The notes below the pieces were generated by a model, which was not told where the DNA came from, ran no database searches, and was given only the letters and a program-made list of their open reading frames with translations. Shown here piece by piece: positions 20,301 through 29,109 of a stretch of DNA of 64,000 nt. The stretch is from Flagellimonas hymeniacidonis (GTDB lineage: Bacteria > Bacteroidota > Bacteroidia > Flavobacteriales > Flavobacteriaceae): NCBI RefSeq assembly GCF_008040165.1, contig NZ_VRUR01000002.1, positions 248,001 to 312,000 on the forward strand, written 5' to 3'. The translations under genes were made by a program, and so were the position numbers. How positions within the stretch are numbered: position 1 is the stretch's first letter; the number at the start of each line of letters is the position of its first letter.

Positions 20301-20428
20301 TTGATCCAGAAGTTGGTAGGGCCCAAAGTTTCCAAAAAGGTAATAACCCGCTTGCAACAGGGCAAGATGATGGACAGGCTCCTTTGCCCAGGATAATTCA
20401 ATTGGGATGGTCAGTTAGTTTTAACTAA
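17315..20428 (+). CDS. SusC/RagA-type TonB-dependent outer-membrane transporter
   Basis: The 1037-residue protein has a signal peptide (MQTSFAQ, cleavage near 32), a carboxypeptidase-regulatory-like domain (about 33-110, TVSGAIADSEGPLPGASVVV) and a TonB box region SEVVVVGYGTQ. The plug domain (about 120-245) carries the typical GAISS-type segment and IDVLKDAASAAIYGARGANGVIIIT. The rest is a beta-barrel ending in LGWSVSFN. With SusD, 31 bp downstream, it should import oligosaccharides across the outer membrane using TonB energy. Upstream lies the operator shared with the galactose operon, which links the imported glycan to galactose. This copy has no STN domain, so it is not a sigma-signalling transducer, unlike the SusC at 62720. 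Confidence 0.97.
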   Translation: MKQTLTKLKTTKSGFFALIVLLVFGMQTSFAQTTVSGAIADSEGPLPGASVVVKGTTTGAVADFDGNYTIEVPEGSNTLVFSYVGYGPQEIDVDGRTTINVTLQPDAQSLSEVVVVGYGTQRKADLTGAVSSLNAVEIVKQPIVSVDQVLAGTLSGVNITNRSGDPGAPISVNIRGVGTLSADANPLYVIDGVPLVGTNNITVNTSSTTDSNPLASINPSDIESIDVLKDAASAAIYGARGANGVIIITTKKGTRGDPKVTYDGYISSASPRETLDVLNVQQYIGVQQELGRDFSAFSGQPNVDWQDAIFQDSFVQNHNVGVSGGGENGTYYISGSFLDNEGIQRAQSFKRYSLRANSEFKVGKRLKFGESLQISQSDRLTQSEGALNAGFNAALNAPYFQVFGDGPFGYNLANPSTLGGATGANLVQLTDQRINETTIQNRKVLGHFFGEWEIIDNLKFRPSIGIDYNVGTGDFFQAETTFDGNSTRQSLLVQSRPIELTLTTGATLSYDRTFGDHNFGALIGFEQTKFRFDKVRLQGRNLFNDNFAGSGTTVAGANEADLFTLQGVIGRLTYNYKGKYLATINVRRDATSKFAENNRDDIFPSISVGWRISQEDFMSDYGFIDDLKLRVGYGELGNQNLGDGTARTFPFLTTLNNNIFYVLGDDQGTVVGPAPTTFANQQIGWETSKQIDIGLDFSLLKGRITGVFDYFKKTNEDALVNLPLPFASGFFLPAPTNAGEITNSGIELALNYKDKIGDDFEYGVGFNITTVKNTVQSLGPVNAIITGVGGAQSHRTIVGESLGHFFGYRTDGLYQNDAEVAAALPDANGTPSPGDIRFVDVNGDGRVDAGDRTILGSPYPGFFYGLNLQAKYKGFDFSALLRGVGDRQIFNSSRITLEGLTGTNNFSTQVLNRWTGEGTTNSSSNPRLAGPGDPNGNNRISDRFIEDADYLRIQNIQLGYTIPKDALQSWTNNFVSNMRFYVSVQNLATFTNYSGFDPEVGRAQSFQKGNNPLATGQDDGQAPLPRIIQLGWSVSFN

Positions 20429-20459
20429 AAAATTGTTATTTTAAAATAAAAGAAAAATC

Positions 20460-21983
20460 ATGAAAAGTAAAATTTTATTTCTTGTCGCTATCTGTACGTT
20501 GACAGTCTTGTCATGCGACGATGAGCTAGATTTACAGCCTTTAGATAGTATTACTATTGATACATTTTACAATAGTCGTGCGGATTTTGACGGCGCAATC
20601 TTTGCAGCCTATTCATCCATACAGGATTTTTGGGGCACAAGTACCGAAACATTATCGGAGAGAGGTGAGTATTGGAAATTGTCAATGGTGATTACGGATG
20701 ATGTTGCAGCCGATCCAGTGACTAGTGATCAAATCTCTATAGACGTTGACAACCTGCAAATAAGGGCAGCAGATGTTCCATATGCAGCGGTGTACACACA
20801 GATTTACGAGGGAATTTTTCGCGCGAATCTGGTGTTGGGGAATTTGGATGGCGAAAATGAGTTAACAGCAGAGGACAAAACCGTTTTAGAAGCTGAAGCA
20901 AAGTTCTTAAGGGCTTGGTTCCATTTTCAAGCAATGAAAATGTTTGGAACTCCACCTATAGCGCTGGAAGTTTTAACAGACATTAATAATCTAGCATTGC
21001 CAAATGCCACGCAAGATGATTTGTATACAGCCATTCTTGGTGATTTAGGTACAGCCGCTGCGGGTTTACCAGATGCTTGGGATTCCAGTAATACAGGGAG
21101 AGCTACATCTTGGGCCGCAACAGCCTTAATTGGAAAAGTGAATGTGTTCAGAGAGGATTGGCCAGCTGCCACAACAGCGCTTGCCAATGTTGTCAACAAT
21201 GGCCCATTTAGCCTAGTTCCCAATTACGAAGATGTTTTTGCCTTTACCAATGAAAATAACTCAGAATCTATTTTTGAAATTCAATATGGTGGGCCACAGT
21301 CCGATGACAACCTTTGGGTTTTTGATGACACTCACTCAGAAAATTTCAAAGCATCACAAGGTACAGGCCGCGGTTGGTACTGGGATGCTGGAAATGGCGC
21401 TCCGGGCGGTAAATTAGGTTGGTGGGCTCCCACACAGGATTTAGTAGATTCTTTTGAAGCTGGAGATACTAGATTACCCACTATTCTATATCAAGATGGT
21501 GATATGTATTTCACAACATTCGAATCTTTACCCTATGATACGGAATGGTCTTCAACAAATTATACCTTAAAAAAGTATCGTGGTGAAATAAACACAGTTC
21601 CAGGAAATCATGCCCCTAACCAACAAGCAGACTTTAATAATGAACGTTGGATGCGTTTAGCAGAAGTAAAATTGTTATATGCTGAAGCGCTTATTAGAGG
21701 TAGTGGAGACTTGGGAGTTGCAAGAACACAAATAGATGACATTAGAACTAGAGCTGGCCTTGCTGCCACTACTGCCGCAGATGGAGATTTGTTGACTGCT
21801 ATGATGCAAGAAAAAAGAGTAGAGTTGGCTTTAGAGCCACATCGATGGTTTGATATTGTTCGCTGGGATTTAGGACCAACAATTTTTGGAGGCGATTGGG
21901 ATCCAAGGTATGAGGTGTTCCCATTCCCTCAATCAGAAGTGGATAGATCTGATGGTCAGTTAAATCAAAATACAGGGTATTAG
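20460..21983 (+). CDS. SusD/RagB-type glycan-binding lipoprotein
   Basis: The 507-residue protein has a lipobox (TVLSC, Cys19) followed by DDELDLQP, the usual start of mature SusD proteins. The TPR-rich helical core is visible (AKFLRAWFHFQAMKMFG near 150) and the C-terminal signature EKRVELALEPHRWFDIVRW is near 450. SusD caps the SusC barrel at the cell surface and binds the polysaccharide. It is followed by a strong stem-loop with a T-tract (22025-22063) before the next gene, so SusC and SusD are probably made in excess over the downstream proteins. Confidence 0.97.
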   Translation: MKSKILFLVAICTLTVLSCDDELDLQPLDSITIDTFYNSRADFDGAIFAAYSSIQDFWGTSTETLSERGEYWKLSMVITDDVAADPVTSDQISIDVDNLQIRAADVPYAAVYTQIYEGIFRANLVLGNLDGENELTAEDKTVLEAEAKFLRAWFHFQAMKMFGTPPIALEVLTDINNLALPNATQDDLYTAILGDLGTAAAGLPDAWDSSNTGRATSWAATALIGKVNVFREDWPAATTALANVVNNGPFSLVPNYEDVFAFTNENNSESIFEIQYGGPQSDDNLWVFDDTHSENFKASQGTGRGWYWDAGNGAPGGKLGWWAPTQDLVDSFEAGDTRLPTILYQDGDMYFTTFESLPYDTEWSSTNYTLKKYRGEINTVPGNHAPNQQADFNNERWMRLAEVKLLYAEALIRGSGDLGVARTQIDDIRTRAGLAATTAADGDLLTAMMQEKRVELALEPHRWFDIVRWDLGPTIFGGDWDPRYEVFPFPQSEVDRSDGQLNQNTGY

Positions 21984-22024
21984 ATAAGAATCTTATTATT
22001 AATCATATTAGATTAAAGTATTTT

Positions 22025-22063
22025 AAGGAATCCAATTAAATTTATGATTGGATTCCTTTTTTT
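22025..22063 (+). terminator. Intercistronic terminator-like stem-loop after susD
   Basis: A perfect 12-bp stem (AAGGAATCCAAT / ATTGGATTCCTT, 22025-22036 and 22047-22058) with a 10-nt loop is followed by a run of T. It ends about 10 bp before the start codon of the next gene, so downstream expression must come from readthrough, since there is hardly room for another promoter. Confidence 0.8.
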
Positions 22064-22072
22064 AAACCATTT

Positions 22073-25000
22073 ATGCAAATGCCTTTTAAATACCATATTT
22101 GGCTTCGTTCAGTCTTAAGTATCTTGACACCAGCTTTACTTCTCATTTCATGTGAAGAAAACAGAGGCAAACTGTTTCATGATTTATCACCAAAGGAGAC
22201 AGGGATAACTTTTAGCAACGATTTAGTAATTGGAGGTGAGCCAAGTGTGCTCGAATTCGAATATATGTATAATGGTGCGGGTGTCGCTGTAGCAGATTTT
22301 GACCAAGATGGTATGCAGGACATTTACTTTACGGGTAATATGGTCAGCAATCGTTTGTACCGCAATCTAGGGGAGTTTAAATTCCGGGATATTACGGAAT
22401 CTGCGCAGGTGGGGACCACAGGTTGGTCAAATGGTGTTGCTATTGTGGATATTAATCAAGATGGATTTCCAGACATTTATGTTTGCAGGGGAGGCCCAAG
22501 AGGTTCCTCAGATGAAGATCGTGCAAATCTTTTATTTGTGAACAACGGAATGAAAGATGGCAAACTGTCCTTTACGGAAGAAGCAAGTAAATGGGGTATA
22601 GCCGATAGTAGCTATTCCGTTCAGTCCAACTTTTTTGATTATGATGGTGATGGCGATCTGGATATGTACCTTCTTAGCAATGCCTTGGTGGATTATAATA
22701 GAAACACTTCGCGCCCAAAAGACTGGTCGGGCAAGGCCCCTTCCGTAGATAAACTATTCAGGAATAATGGGGATGGCACTTTTACAGATGTGTCCAAGGA
22801 AGCCAATATCCTTATGGAAGGTTTCGGTCTGGGTGTGGAAGTTTGTGATATCAATCAAGATGGTTGGGTGGATATCTACGTATCAAATGATTTTCTAACA
22901 GACGATTTCCTATATATAAACCAAAAGGACGGAACATTCAAGAATGAAATTTTTGAATACATGGGCCATCTTACGTTCAATGGAATGGGTAATGATATTG
23001 CAGATATCAACAATGATGGTCTAATGGATGTAGTAGTCCTGGACATGCTCCCGCCCGATAATAAAAGATGGAAGTTGACCATGATGGGCAATAACTATGA
23101 TGAACATCAGAATGCCATTTCCAATGGATACCAACCGCAATACATTAGAAACACCCTCCAATTGAATAATGGAAATGGCTCGTTTAGTGAAGTTGGACAA
23201 ATAGCAGGGATATCTGCTACGGAGTGGAGTTGGAGCGCCTTACTTTCTGATTATGACCACGATGGAAAAAAGGACTTATTTGTCACCAACGGTTACCGTC
23301 AAGACATCACCAACTTGGACTTTATGGTGTATGGCAATACCATTTTGTCCATGGGTTCCGAAGAGGCCAATAGGGCAAAACGCTTGGAGGAACTAAACAA
23401 ATTACCCGGAATAAAACGATCCAACTATTTGTTTAAAAATGACGGCGAACTACAATTTAAGGACATATCAGAAGACGCTGGAATTACAAAACCCACTTTT
23501 TCAAACGGTGCGGCCTATGCAGATTTTGATAATGATGGTGATTTGGATTTGGTGGTCAATAATATTGACGACCCAGCAAGCATATTAAGGAACAACACCA
23601 GTATTGACAGCACACAATCGTATTTAAAATTACGTTTTAAAGGCAATAGTCCAAACTTGGAAGGAATCGGAAGCCAAGTTGAACTTTATTATCAAGGAAA
23701 CCTTCAAAAGCAATATTTTACACCGTACCGGGGATATCTTTCTTCTGTGGAGTCTAGTCTTCATTTTGGTTTAGGAAACACTAAAAAAATTGATAGCGTC
23801 ATCATCACATGGCCAAATAAGATGCAGGAAATCCTGAAAAACATTGCTGTCAATCAAGAATTGGTTGTTCATCAAACTAACGCACAAACCCTTCATAAGA
23901 ATAATCCGAAAAAGACATCAAGACTATTTAAAGAAATCGATAGTATTGGTTTGGAATTCACACACCACGAAAACGATTTTGTTGATTATAAAATTCAACC
24001 CCTTCTACCACACATGCACTCAAAGAATGGACCGGGTATGGCGGTGGGTGACGCTAACGGTGATGGACTTGAAGATGTTTATATAGCTGGGGCTTCCGGG
24101 CAAGCTGGGGTATTAAAAATGCAGAATAAGGATGAAAAGTCTTTCTCGGAAACTGCTTTTCAAGAGACAGACCATGAAGATATGGGCGCTTTGTTTTTTG
24201 ATGCAGATGCAGATGGCGATCAAGATTTATACGTGGTAAGCGGAGGATCATCCGCAGTAAAGGGTAGCATCCCATATCAAGACCGTATCTATGAAAATGA
24301 TGGTACAGGAGCATATTCAATAGTGGATGCTTTACCTAAATCTTTGGTAAGTGGATCTGTAGTAACTGGTGCCGATTACGATAGAGATGGAGATATAGAT
24401 CTTTTTGTTGGAGGTAGAGTGCGACCAGGAGAATATCCGCTATCACCAAAAAGCTCGGTATTGAAAAATGAAAGCTCCATCGGAAATATCAAATTCAGCG
24501 AAGACAAAGTCTTTTCAAACAACTCTGCTGAACTGGGAATGGTTACAGCAGCACTTTGGACTGATTTTAATAATGATTCTTGGATAGATTTAATCGTTGT
24601 TGGAGAGTTTATGCCCATTCGATTCCTCAAAAATAATGAAGGTAAGCTTGAAGAAATCACAGAGCAAATTGCATTAAAAGGAACCAACGGTTGGTGGAAC
24701 AGTATAACATCCGGCGATTTTGATAACGACGGGGATAGTGATTATGTGCTTGGAAATTTTGGCCTGAACAGTCGCTATAAAGCAAGCGTAACCGAACCAC
24801 TTTGCATCTACGCCAAAGATTATGATAAGAATGGTCAAATAGACCCCGTAATGTGCCATTATATAGATGGGAAAAATTACATAGCACATTCTAGAAATGA
24901 CCTTATTGACCAAATCAACGCAATGCGGGTTAGGTTTAGAACGTATAACGATTATGCAGAGGCAACTTTTGAAGAATCATTTGCTGAAGGGGAACTCTCA

Positions 25001-25600
25001 GATGCCCTCATTGTTAAAAGCGAAACCTTTGCCAGCAGTTATCTGGAAAACTTGGGCAATGGAAAGTTTGCATTAAAACCTTTACCTATTTCCATGCAAA
25101 CGGCTCCCATGTATGGGATAAACGTTGGGGACTATAATCAAGACAATCATCTGGATATTTTAGCGGTGGGCAATTTTTATAGTGGAGAAGTCTTTAATGG
25201 TAGATACGATGCATCAATCGGGTGGCTCATGGCAGGAGATGGCAGGGGCGGTTTTGAATCCATAAAAGTGGATGACAGCGGATTCTTTGTAAGAGGTGAT
25301 GCCAAAAGCCAAGCCAATCTATTCACCAAGGATGCTGAGCTGGTGCTATCTGGAATCAACAATGATGAATTAAAAATTCATTCAAGAAAACTAGGCAATC
25401 AGTTTATATATCAATCGAATCCACAAGATGCTTCACTCACCATTCATTTTGAAGATGGTTCCATACAAAAAAGGGAGTTGTATTATGGTTCGGGTTATTT
25501 ATCACAAGGAAGTCGTAAGCAACTAATACCAAAAGATGCCGAATATATTGTTGTAAAAAACTTTGAAGGAGTTGAAACAAAAATTGATGTAAGAGAATGA
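22073..25600 (+). CDS. FG-GAP/VCBS-repeat lipoprotein with ASPIC/UnbV domain (copy 1)
   Basis: The 1175-residue protein begins with a signal sequence and lipobox (LLISC, Cys about 27). It carries many integrin-like FG-GAP repeats with calcium-binding DxDxDG loops (DFDQDGMQD, DYDGDGDLD, DFDNDGDLD), which should form two beta-propellers. An ASPIC/UnbV domain sits between them at about 520-605 (LEGIGSQVELYYQG, then SSLHFGLG). Such CRTAC1-like proteins often follow susCD pairs in Bacteroidota, but their biochemical role is not established; surface glycan binding is the usual guess. The start could be 22073 or the next Met at 22079. The gene overlaps the next by 4 bp and is clearly a paralogue of it. 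Confidence 0.9.
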   Translation: MQMPFKYHIWLRSVLSILTPALLLISCEENRGKLFHDLSPKETGITFSNDLVIGGEPSVLEFEYMYNGAGVAVADFDQDGMQDIYFTGNMVSNRLYRNLGEFKFRDITESAQVGTTGWSNGVAIVDINQDGFPDIYVCRGGPRGSSDEDRANLLFVNNGMKDGKLSFTEEASKWGIADSSYSVQSNFFDYDGDGDLDMYLLSNALVDYNRNTSRPKDWSGKAPSVDKLFRNNGDGTFTDVSKEANILMEGFGLGVEVCDINQDGWVDIYVSNDFLTDDFLYINQKDGTFKNEIFEYMGHLTFNGMGNDIADINNDGLMDVVVLDMLPPDNKRWKLTMMGNNYDEHQNAISNGYQPQYIRNTLQLNNGNGSFSEVGQIAGISATEWSWSALLSDYDHDGKKDLFVTNGYRQDITNLDFMVYGNTILSMGSEEANRAKRLEELNKLPGIKRSNYLFKNDGELQFKDISEDAGITKPTFSNGAAYADFDNDGDLDLVVNNIDDPASILRNNTSIDSTQSYLKLRFKGNSPNLEGIGSQVELYYQGNLQKQYFTPYRGYLSSVESSLHFGLGNTKKIDSVIITWPNKMQEILKNIAVNQELVVHQTNAQTLHKNNPKKTSRLFKEIDSIGLEFTHHENDFVDYKIQPLLPHMHSKNGPGMAVGDANGDGLEDVYIAGASGQAGVLKMQNKDEKSFSETAFQETDHEDMGALFFDADADGDQDLYVVSGGSSAVKGSIPYQDRIYENDGTGAYSIVDALPKSLVSGSVVTGADYDRDGDIDLFVGGRVRPGEYPLSPKSSVLKNESSIGNIKFSEDKVFSNNSAELGMVTAALWTDFNNDSWIDLIVVGEFMPIRFLKNNEGKLEEITEQIALKGTNGWWNSITSGDFDNDGDSDYVLGNFGLNSRYKASVTEPLCIYAKDYDKNGQIDPVMCHYIDGKNYIAHSRNDLIDQINAMRVRFRTYNDYAEATFEESFAEGELSDALIVKSETFASSYLENLGNGKFALKPLPISMQTAPMYGINVGDYNQDNHLDILAVGNFYSGEVFNGRYDASIGWLMAGDGRGGFESIKVDDSGFFVRGDAKSQANLFTKDAELVLSGINNDELKIHSRKLGNQFIYQSNPQDASLTIHFEDGSIQKRELYYGSGYLSQGSRKQLIPKDAEYIVVKNFEGVETKIDVRE

Positions 25601-28600
25601 AAAAGAATGTCATACTTGTCTTTATCTATTGTGTGCTTGCATATATCGTTTCTTGCAAAAAAACCGATAATTCAAAATTTCACTTGCTAAGTGCATCAGA
25701 ATCGGGCATTGACTTCAACAATAAAATAGTTGAAAATGACAGTATCAATGTGTTCAACTTCATGAACATTTATACGGGTGCGGGCACTGCTGTTGGCGAT
25801 ATTAATAATGATGGATTGGTAGACGTTTACTTTAGCGGTAATATGGTTTCAGGTAGACTTTACCTCAATAAAGGAAACATGAAATTTGAGGATATCACTG
25901 AAAAATCTGGACTGATCAACAATCGTTGGGGTACTGGTGCTGCCATGGTCGATATTAATCAGGACGGATTTTTAGACATCTACATATGCGTATCTGGCAG
26001 CGCCCAATTAGCAGAACGAGCCAACATGCTTTACATCAATAACGGTGACAACACCTTTACTGAAAAAGCCGCTGAATATGGTTTAGATGATAAGCGTCAA
26101 TCCATGCATGTAGCCTTTTTTGACTATGATAAGGATAATGACCTAGACATGTATCTTTTAGTCAACCCAGCTGCATATGAATACAATGTAAATATCAGCA
26201 ATCCAAGAAAATTGGATGGCTCATCTGTAAGCAATGATCGGTTGTATAGAAATGATGGTAATGGAAAATTTACCGATGTTTCGCTAACATCGGGCATTCT
26301 TGTCGAAGGCTACGGATTGGGCGTTGGTATATCTGACATCAATAATGATTCATGGCCAGACATATACATTTCCAATGATTTTGTGGGCAACGATATCTTG
26401 TATATAAACCAAGGTGATGGAACCTTTAAGGATGAGTTGGACACGTATCTAAAACATACCTCTTATGCGGGAATGGGTAACGATATCTCAGATATTGATA
26501 ACAATGGTAGACCCGACATAATGGTGTTGGATATGCATCCTGAAGATAACCTGCGACAAAAATTGATTATTTCCTCTACTGGATTTGACCGGTTCAACCT
26601 AATGCTAGATGCTGGTTATTCCCCACAGTACACTAGAAATACGCTCCAATTGAATCAAGGTGAAGGAAAGTTCAGCGAAATTGGCTATTTGGCCGGAGTA
26701 AGCAGCACAGACTGGAGTTGGAGTGCGCTCTTGGCTGACTATGACAATGACGGTTTTAAAGATTTATATGTTACCAATGGATTTTTAAGGGATTTAGGGA
26801 ACCTGGATTACATTCACTATCAAAACAGGAGCAATAGCCCTATGGGTGATAGGGAAACAAAGATTAAGGAAAAACTAAATTCCATTCATAATTTGCCCCG
26901 TGCCGAATTGGTGAACTATGTATTTAAAAATAATGGCAATACCACCTTTGAAAACACATCCGAAGGATGGGGGATACGTGATAAAAGTTGTTCCAACGGT
27001 GCGGCTTTTGCAGATTTGGACAATGATGGTGATTTGGATTTGGTTGTGAACAACGTAAACCAAAATGCTTTTGTTTATGAAAACACTACTAAAAAGGAAG
27101 AAGGGAATTTTCTACAAATAGAATTAAAGGGCAATAAAGGGAATCTTGAAGGAATCGGTTCTCGGATTAAGGTTTCTTCAGAAAGCAATGATCAATATTA
27201 TCAACATTACTTAAGCAGAGGTTATGAATCCAGTGTTGACCCAACTGTTCATTTTGGGTTAGGCCAAGATACAATTGTCACAAACATAGAAGTTTGGTGG
27301 CCCGATGATTCCTATCAAAAAATAACCGATGTAAAATCCAACCAAAAACTCACCCTTAGACAATCAGAAGCCAAGAAAGTTGATTCGATTAAGAAGATTC
27401 CGCCTATGAAAGCGAATCAATGGTTTACAGAAATCACGGATTCCCTTGGCATCGATTATTTTCAAAAAGAAGATCCAATCGTGGACTTTCGTATTCAACC
27501 TACACTACCCCACATGCATTCTCGTGGTGGACCTGGTATAGCGATTGGTGATGTTGATTCCAACGGAATGGAGGATTTTTATGTGGGAGGGTCAGCAGGA
27601 TCAACCGGACAAATATACTTGCAAAAAGAAGACGGTTTCAAGAACACCTTTATAGGCTACGAAGAACGTTTAAGGGAAGATATGGGCATGCTATTTTTTG
27701 ATGCTAATGGAGATGGTCATAAAGATTTATATGTGGTAAGTGGTGGTATCCCTACTTCTTACAAAGACGATGTGTATCATGACAGATTGTACGAAAACGA
27801 TGGAAAGGGAAACTTTTCACTGACCAATGCGTTACCCGTTGTTAGTATTAGTGGCTCATGCGTAACCGCATCTGATTTTGACAAAGATGGGGATTTGGAC
27901 TTATTTGTTGGAGGCAGGGTCGACCCGGGTAATTACCCCATGCCAGCAACCAGCCAGTTATATGAAAATATATCAACGGGAGGCAAATCAAAATTCAGGG
28001 AAATAGGGAAAAGCATTCAACATTGGGAAAAATTGACCATGGTCACTTCCGCTATTTGGTCCGATTATGATAATGACGGATGGTCTGACTTGATTGTCGT
28101 AGGTGAATTCATGTCCATTACCCTTTTTCATAATGATAAGGGGAAGTTGAGACTCGTGGAAAACCCAATTGGACTTGAAAAATCAGAAGGCTGGTGGAAT
28201 AGTATTTCAAGTGGTGATTTTGATAACGATGGAGATATGGATTATATCGTTGGAAATTTGGGCTTGAATACCAAATACAAAGCTTCAAAAGATGAGCCAT
28301 TATGCATCTATGCCAAAGATTACGACAAGGACGGTAGAGTTGACCCAATTATATGCTATTACAATGATGGTGAAAATTATATTTCCCATACCCGAGATAA
28401 ACTAATCGAGCAAATCAATGCTATGAGAGGCCGTTTTCAAACCTATCAATCCTATGCAGAAAAAACTTTTAAAGAATCTTTCTTGCCAGAAGAATTGGAG
28501 GATGCCTACGTGGTAAAAAGTCATGTATTTGAAAGCTCTTATGTGGAGAATTTGGGAAATGGAAAATTTCAACTGACCGCATTACCTCTGAGTGCACAAG

Positions 28601-29109
28601 TTGCCCCAACTGAAGGATTAGTGGTTGAAGATTTTGACCAAGATGGCAATATAGACCTTTTGCTGACGGGTAATTCATACGTAACCGAAGTCTCAAATGG
28701 CCGATATGATGCCCAATACGGCACACTTCTAAAAGGAAATGGCGATGGAACATTTGAATATCTTGAATTAGCAGAAAGTGGACTTGTAAACAATTATGAT
28801 TCAAGCGGGCTTGCACAGCTGAAGAACAAGAATGGTACGTCTTTCATTATCATTGGAAACAACAGTGGACCACTAAAAGTGTTTGAATCCCAATTCAAGG
28901 ATACGAAATTGAAATTTCTTGATGTAGAGGATGATAGTATGCATGCGCTCATCACTTTTACAAATGGGAAAAAACAGAAGCTGGAATTTCAATATGGGTC
29001 AGGTTACCTATCGCAACATTCAAGAAGGTTATCCATAACCCATAACATAAAACAAATAGACGTAACTAACTTTAAGGGCAACACAAAAACAGTTTATGAA
29101 AATGATTAA
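25597..29109 (+). CDS. FG-GAP/VCBS-repeat lipoprotein with ASPIC/UnbV domain (copy 2)
   Basis: This 1170-residue lipoprotein (lipobox YIVSC, Cys20) has the same layout as the preceding gene: FG-GAP repeats with DINNDGLVD-type calcium loops, an ASPIC/UnbV domain near 500-590 (NLEGIGSRIKV, VHFGLGQ) and a second propeller. Conserved blocks such as PLCIYAKDYDK and GWWNSI are shared with copy 1, so the two arose by tandem duplication and have since diverged. The ATGA overlap with copy 1 and the 14-bp overlap with the haloperoxidase-like gene imply translational coupling of all three. The products probably work together at the outer surface; the ligand is unknown. Confidence 0.9.
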   Translation: MKKNVILVFIYCVLAYIVSCKKTDNSKFHLLSASESGIDFNNKIVENDSINVFNFMNIYTGAGTAVGDINNDGLVDVYFSGNMVSGRLYLNKGNMKFEDITEKSGLINNRWGTGAAMVDINQDGFLDIYICVSGSAQLAERANMLYINNGDNTFTEKAAEYGLDDKRQSMHVAFFDYDKDNDLDMYLLVNPAAYEYNVNISNPRKLDGSSVSNDRLYRNDGNGKFTDVSLTSGILVEGYGLGVGISDINNDSWPDIYISNDFVGNDILYINQGDGTFKDELDTYLKHTSYAGMGNDISDIDNNGRPDIMVLDMHPEDNLRQKLIISSTGFDRFNLMLDAGYSPQYTRNTLQLNQGEGKFSEIGYLAGVSSTDWSWSALLADYDNDGFKDLYVTNGFLRDLGNLDYIHYQNRSNSPMGDRETKIKEKLNSIHNLPRAELVNYVFKNNGNTTFENTSEGWGIRDKSCSNGAAFADLDNDGDLDLVVNNVNQNAFVYENTTKKEEGNFLQIELKGNKGNLEGIGSRIKVSSESNDQYYQHYLSRGYESSVDPTVHFGLGQDTIVTNIEVWWPDDSYQKITDVKSNQKLTLRQSEAKKVDSIKKIPPMKANQWFTEITDSLGIDYFQKEDPIVDFRIQPTLPHMHSRGGPGIAIGDVDSNGMEDFYVGGSAGSTGQIYLQKEDGFKNTFIGYEERLREDMGMLFFDANGDGHKDLYVVSGGIPTSYKDDVYHDRLYENDGKGNFSLTNALPVVSISGSCVTASDFDKDGDLDLFVGGRVDPGNYPMPATSQLYENISTGGKSKFREIGKSIQHWEKLTMVTSAIWSDYDNDGWSDLIVVGEFMSITLFHNDKGKLRLVENPIGLEKSEGWWNSISSGDFDNDGDMDYIVGNLGLNTKYKASKDEPLCIYAKDYDKDGRVDPIICYYNDGENYISHTRDKLIEQINAMRGRFQTYQSYAEKTFKESFLPEELEDAYVVKSHVFESSYVENLGNGKFQLTALPLSAQVAPTEGLVVEDFDQDGNIDLLLTGNSYVTEVSNGRYDAQYGTLLKGNGDGTFEYLELAESGLVNNYDSSGLAQLKNKNGTSFIIIGNNSGPLKVFESQFKDTKLKFLDVEDDSMHALITFTNGKKQKLEFQYGSGYLSQHSRRLSITHNIKQIDVTNFKGNTKTVYEND

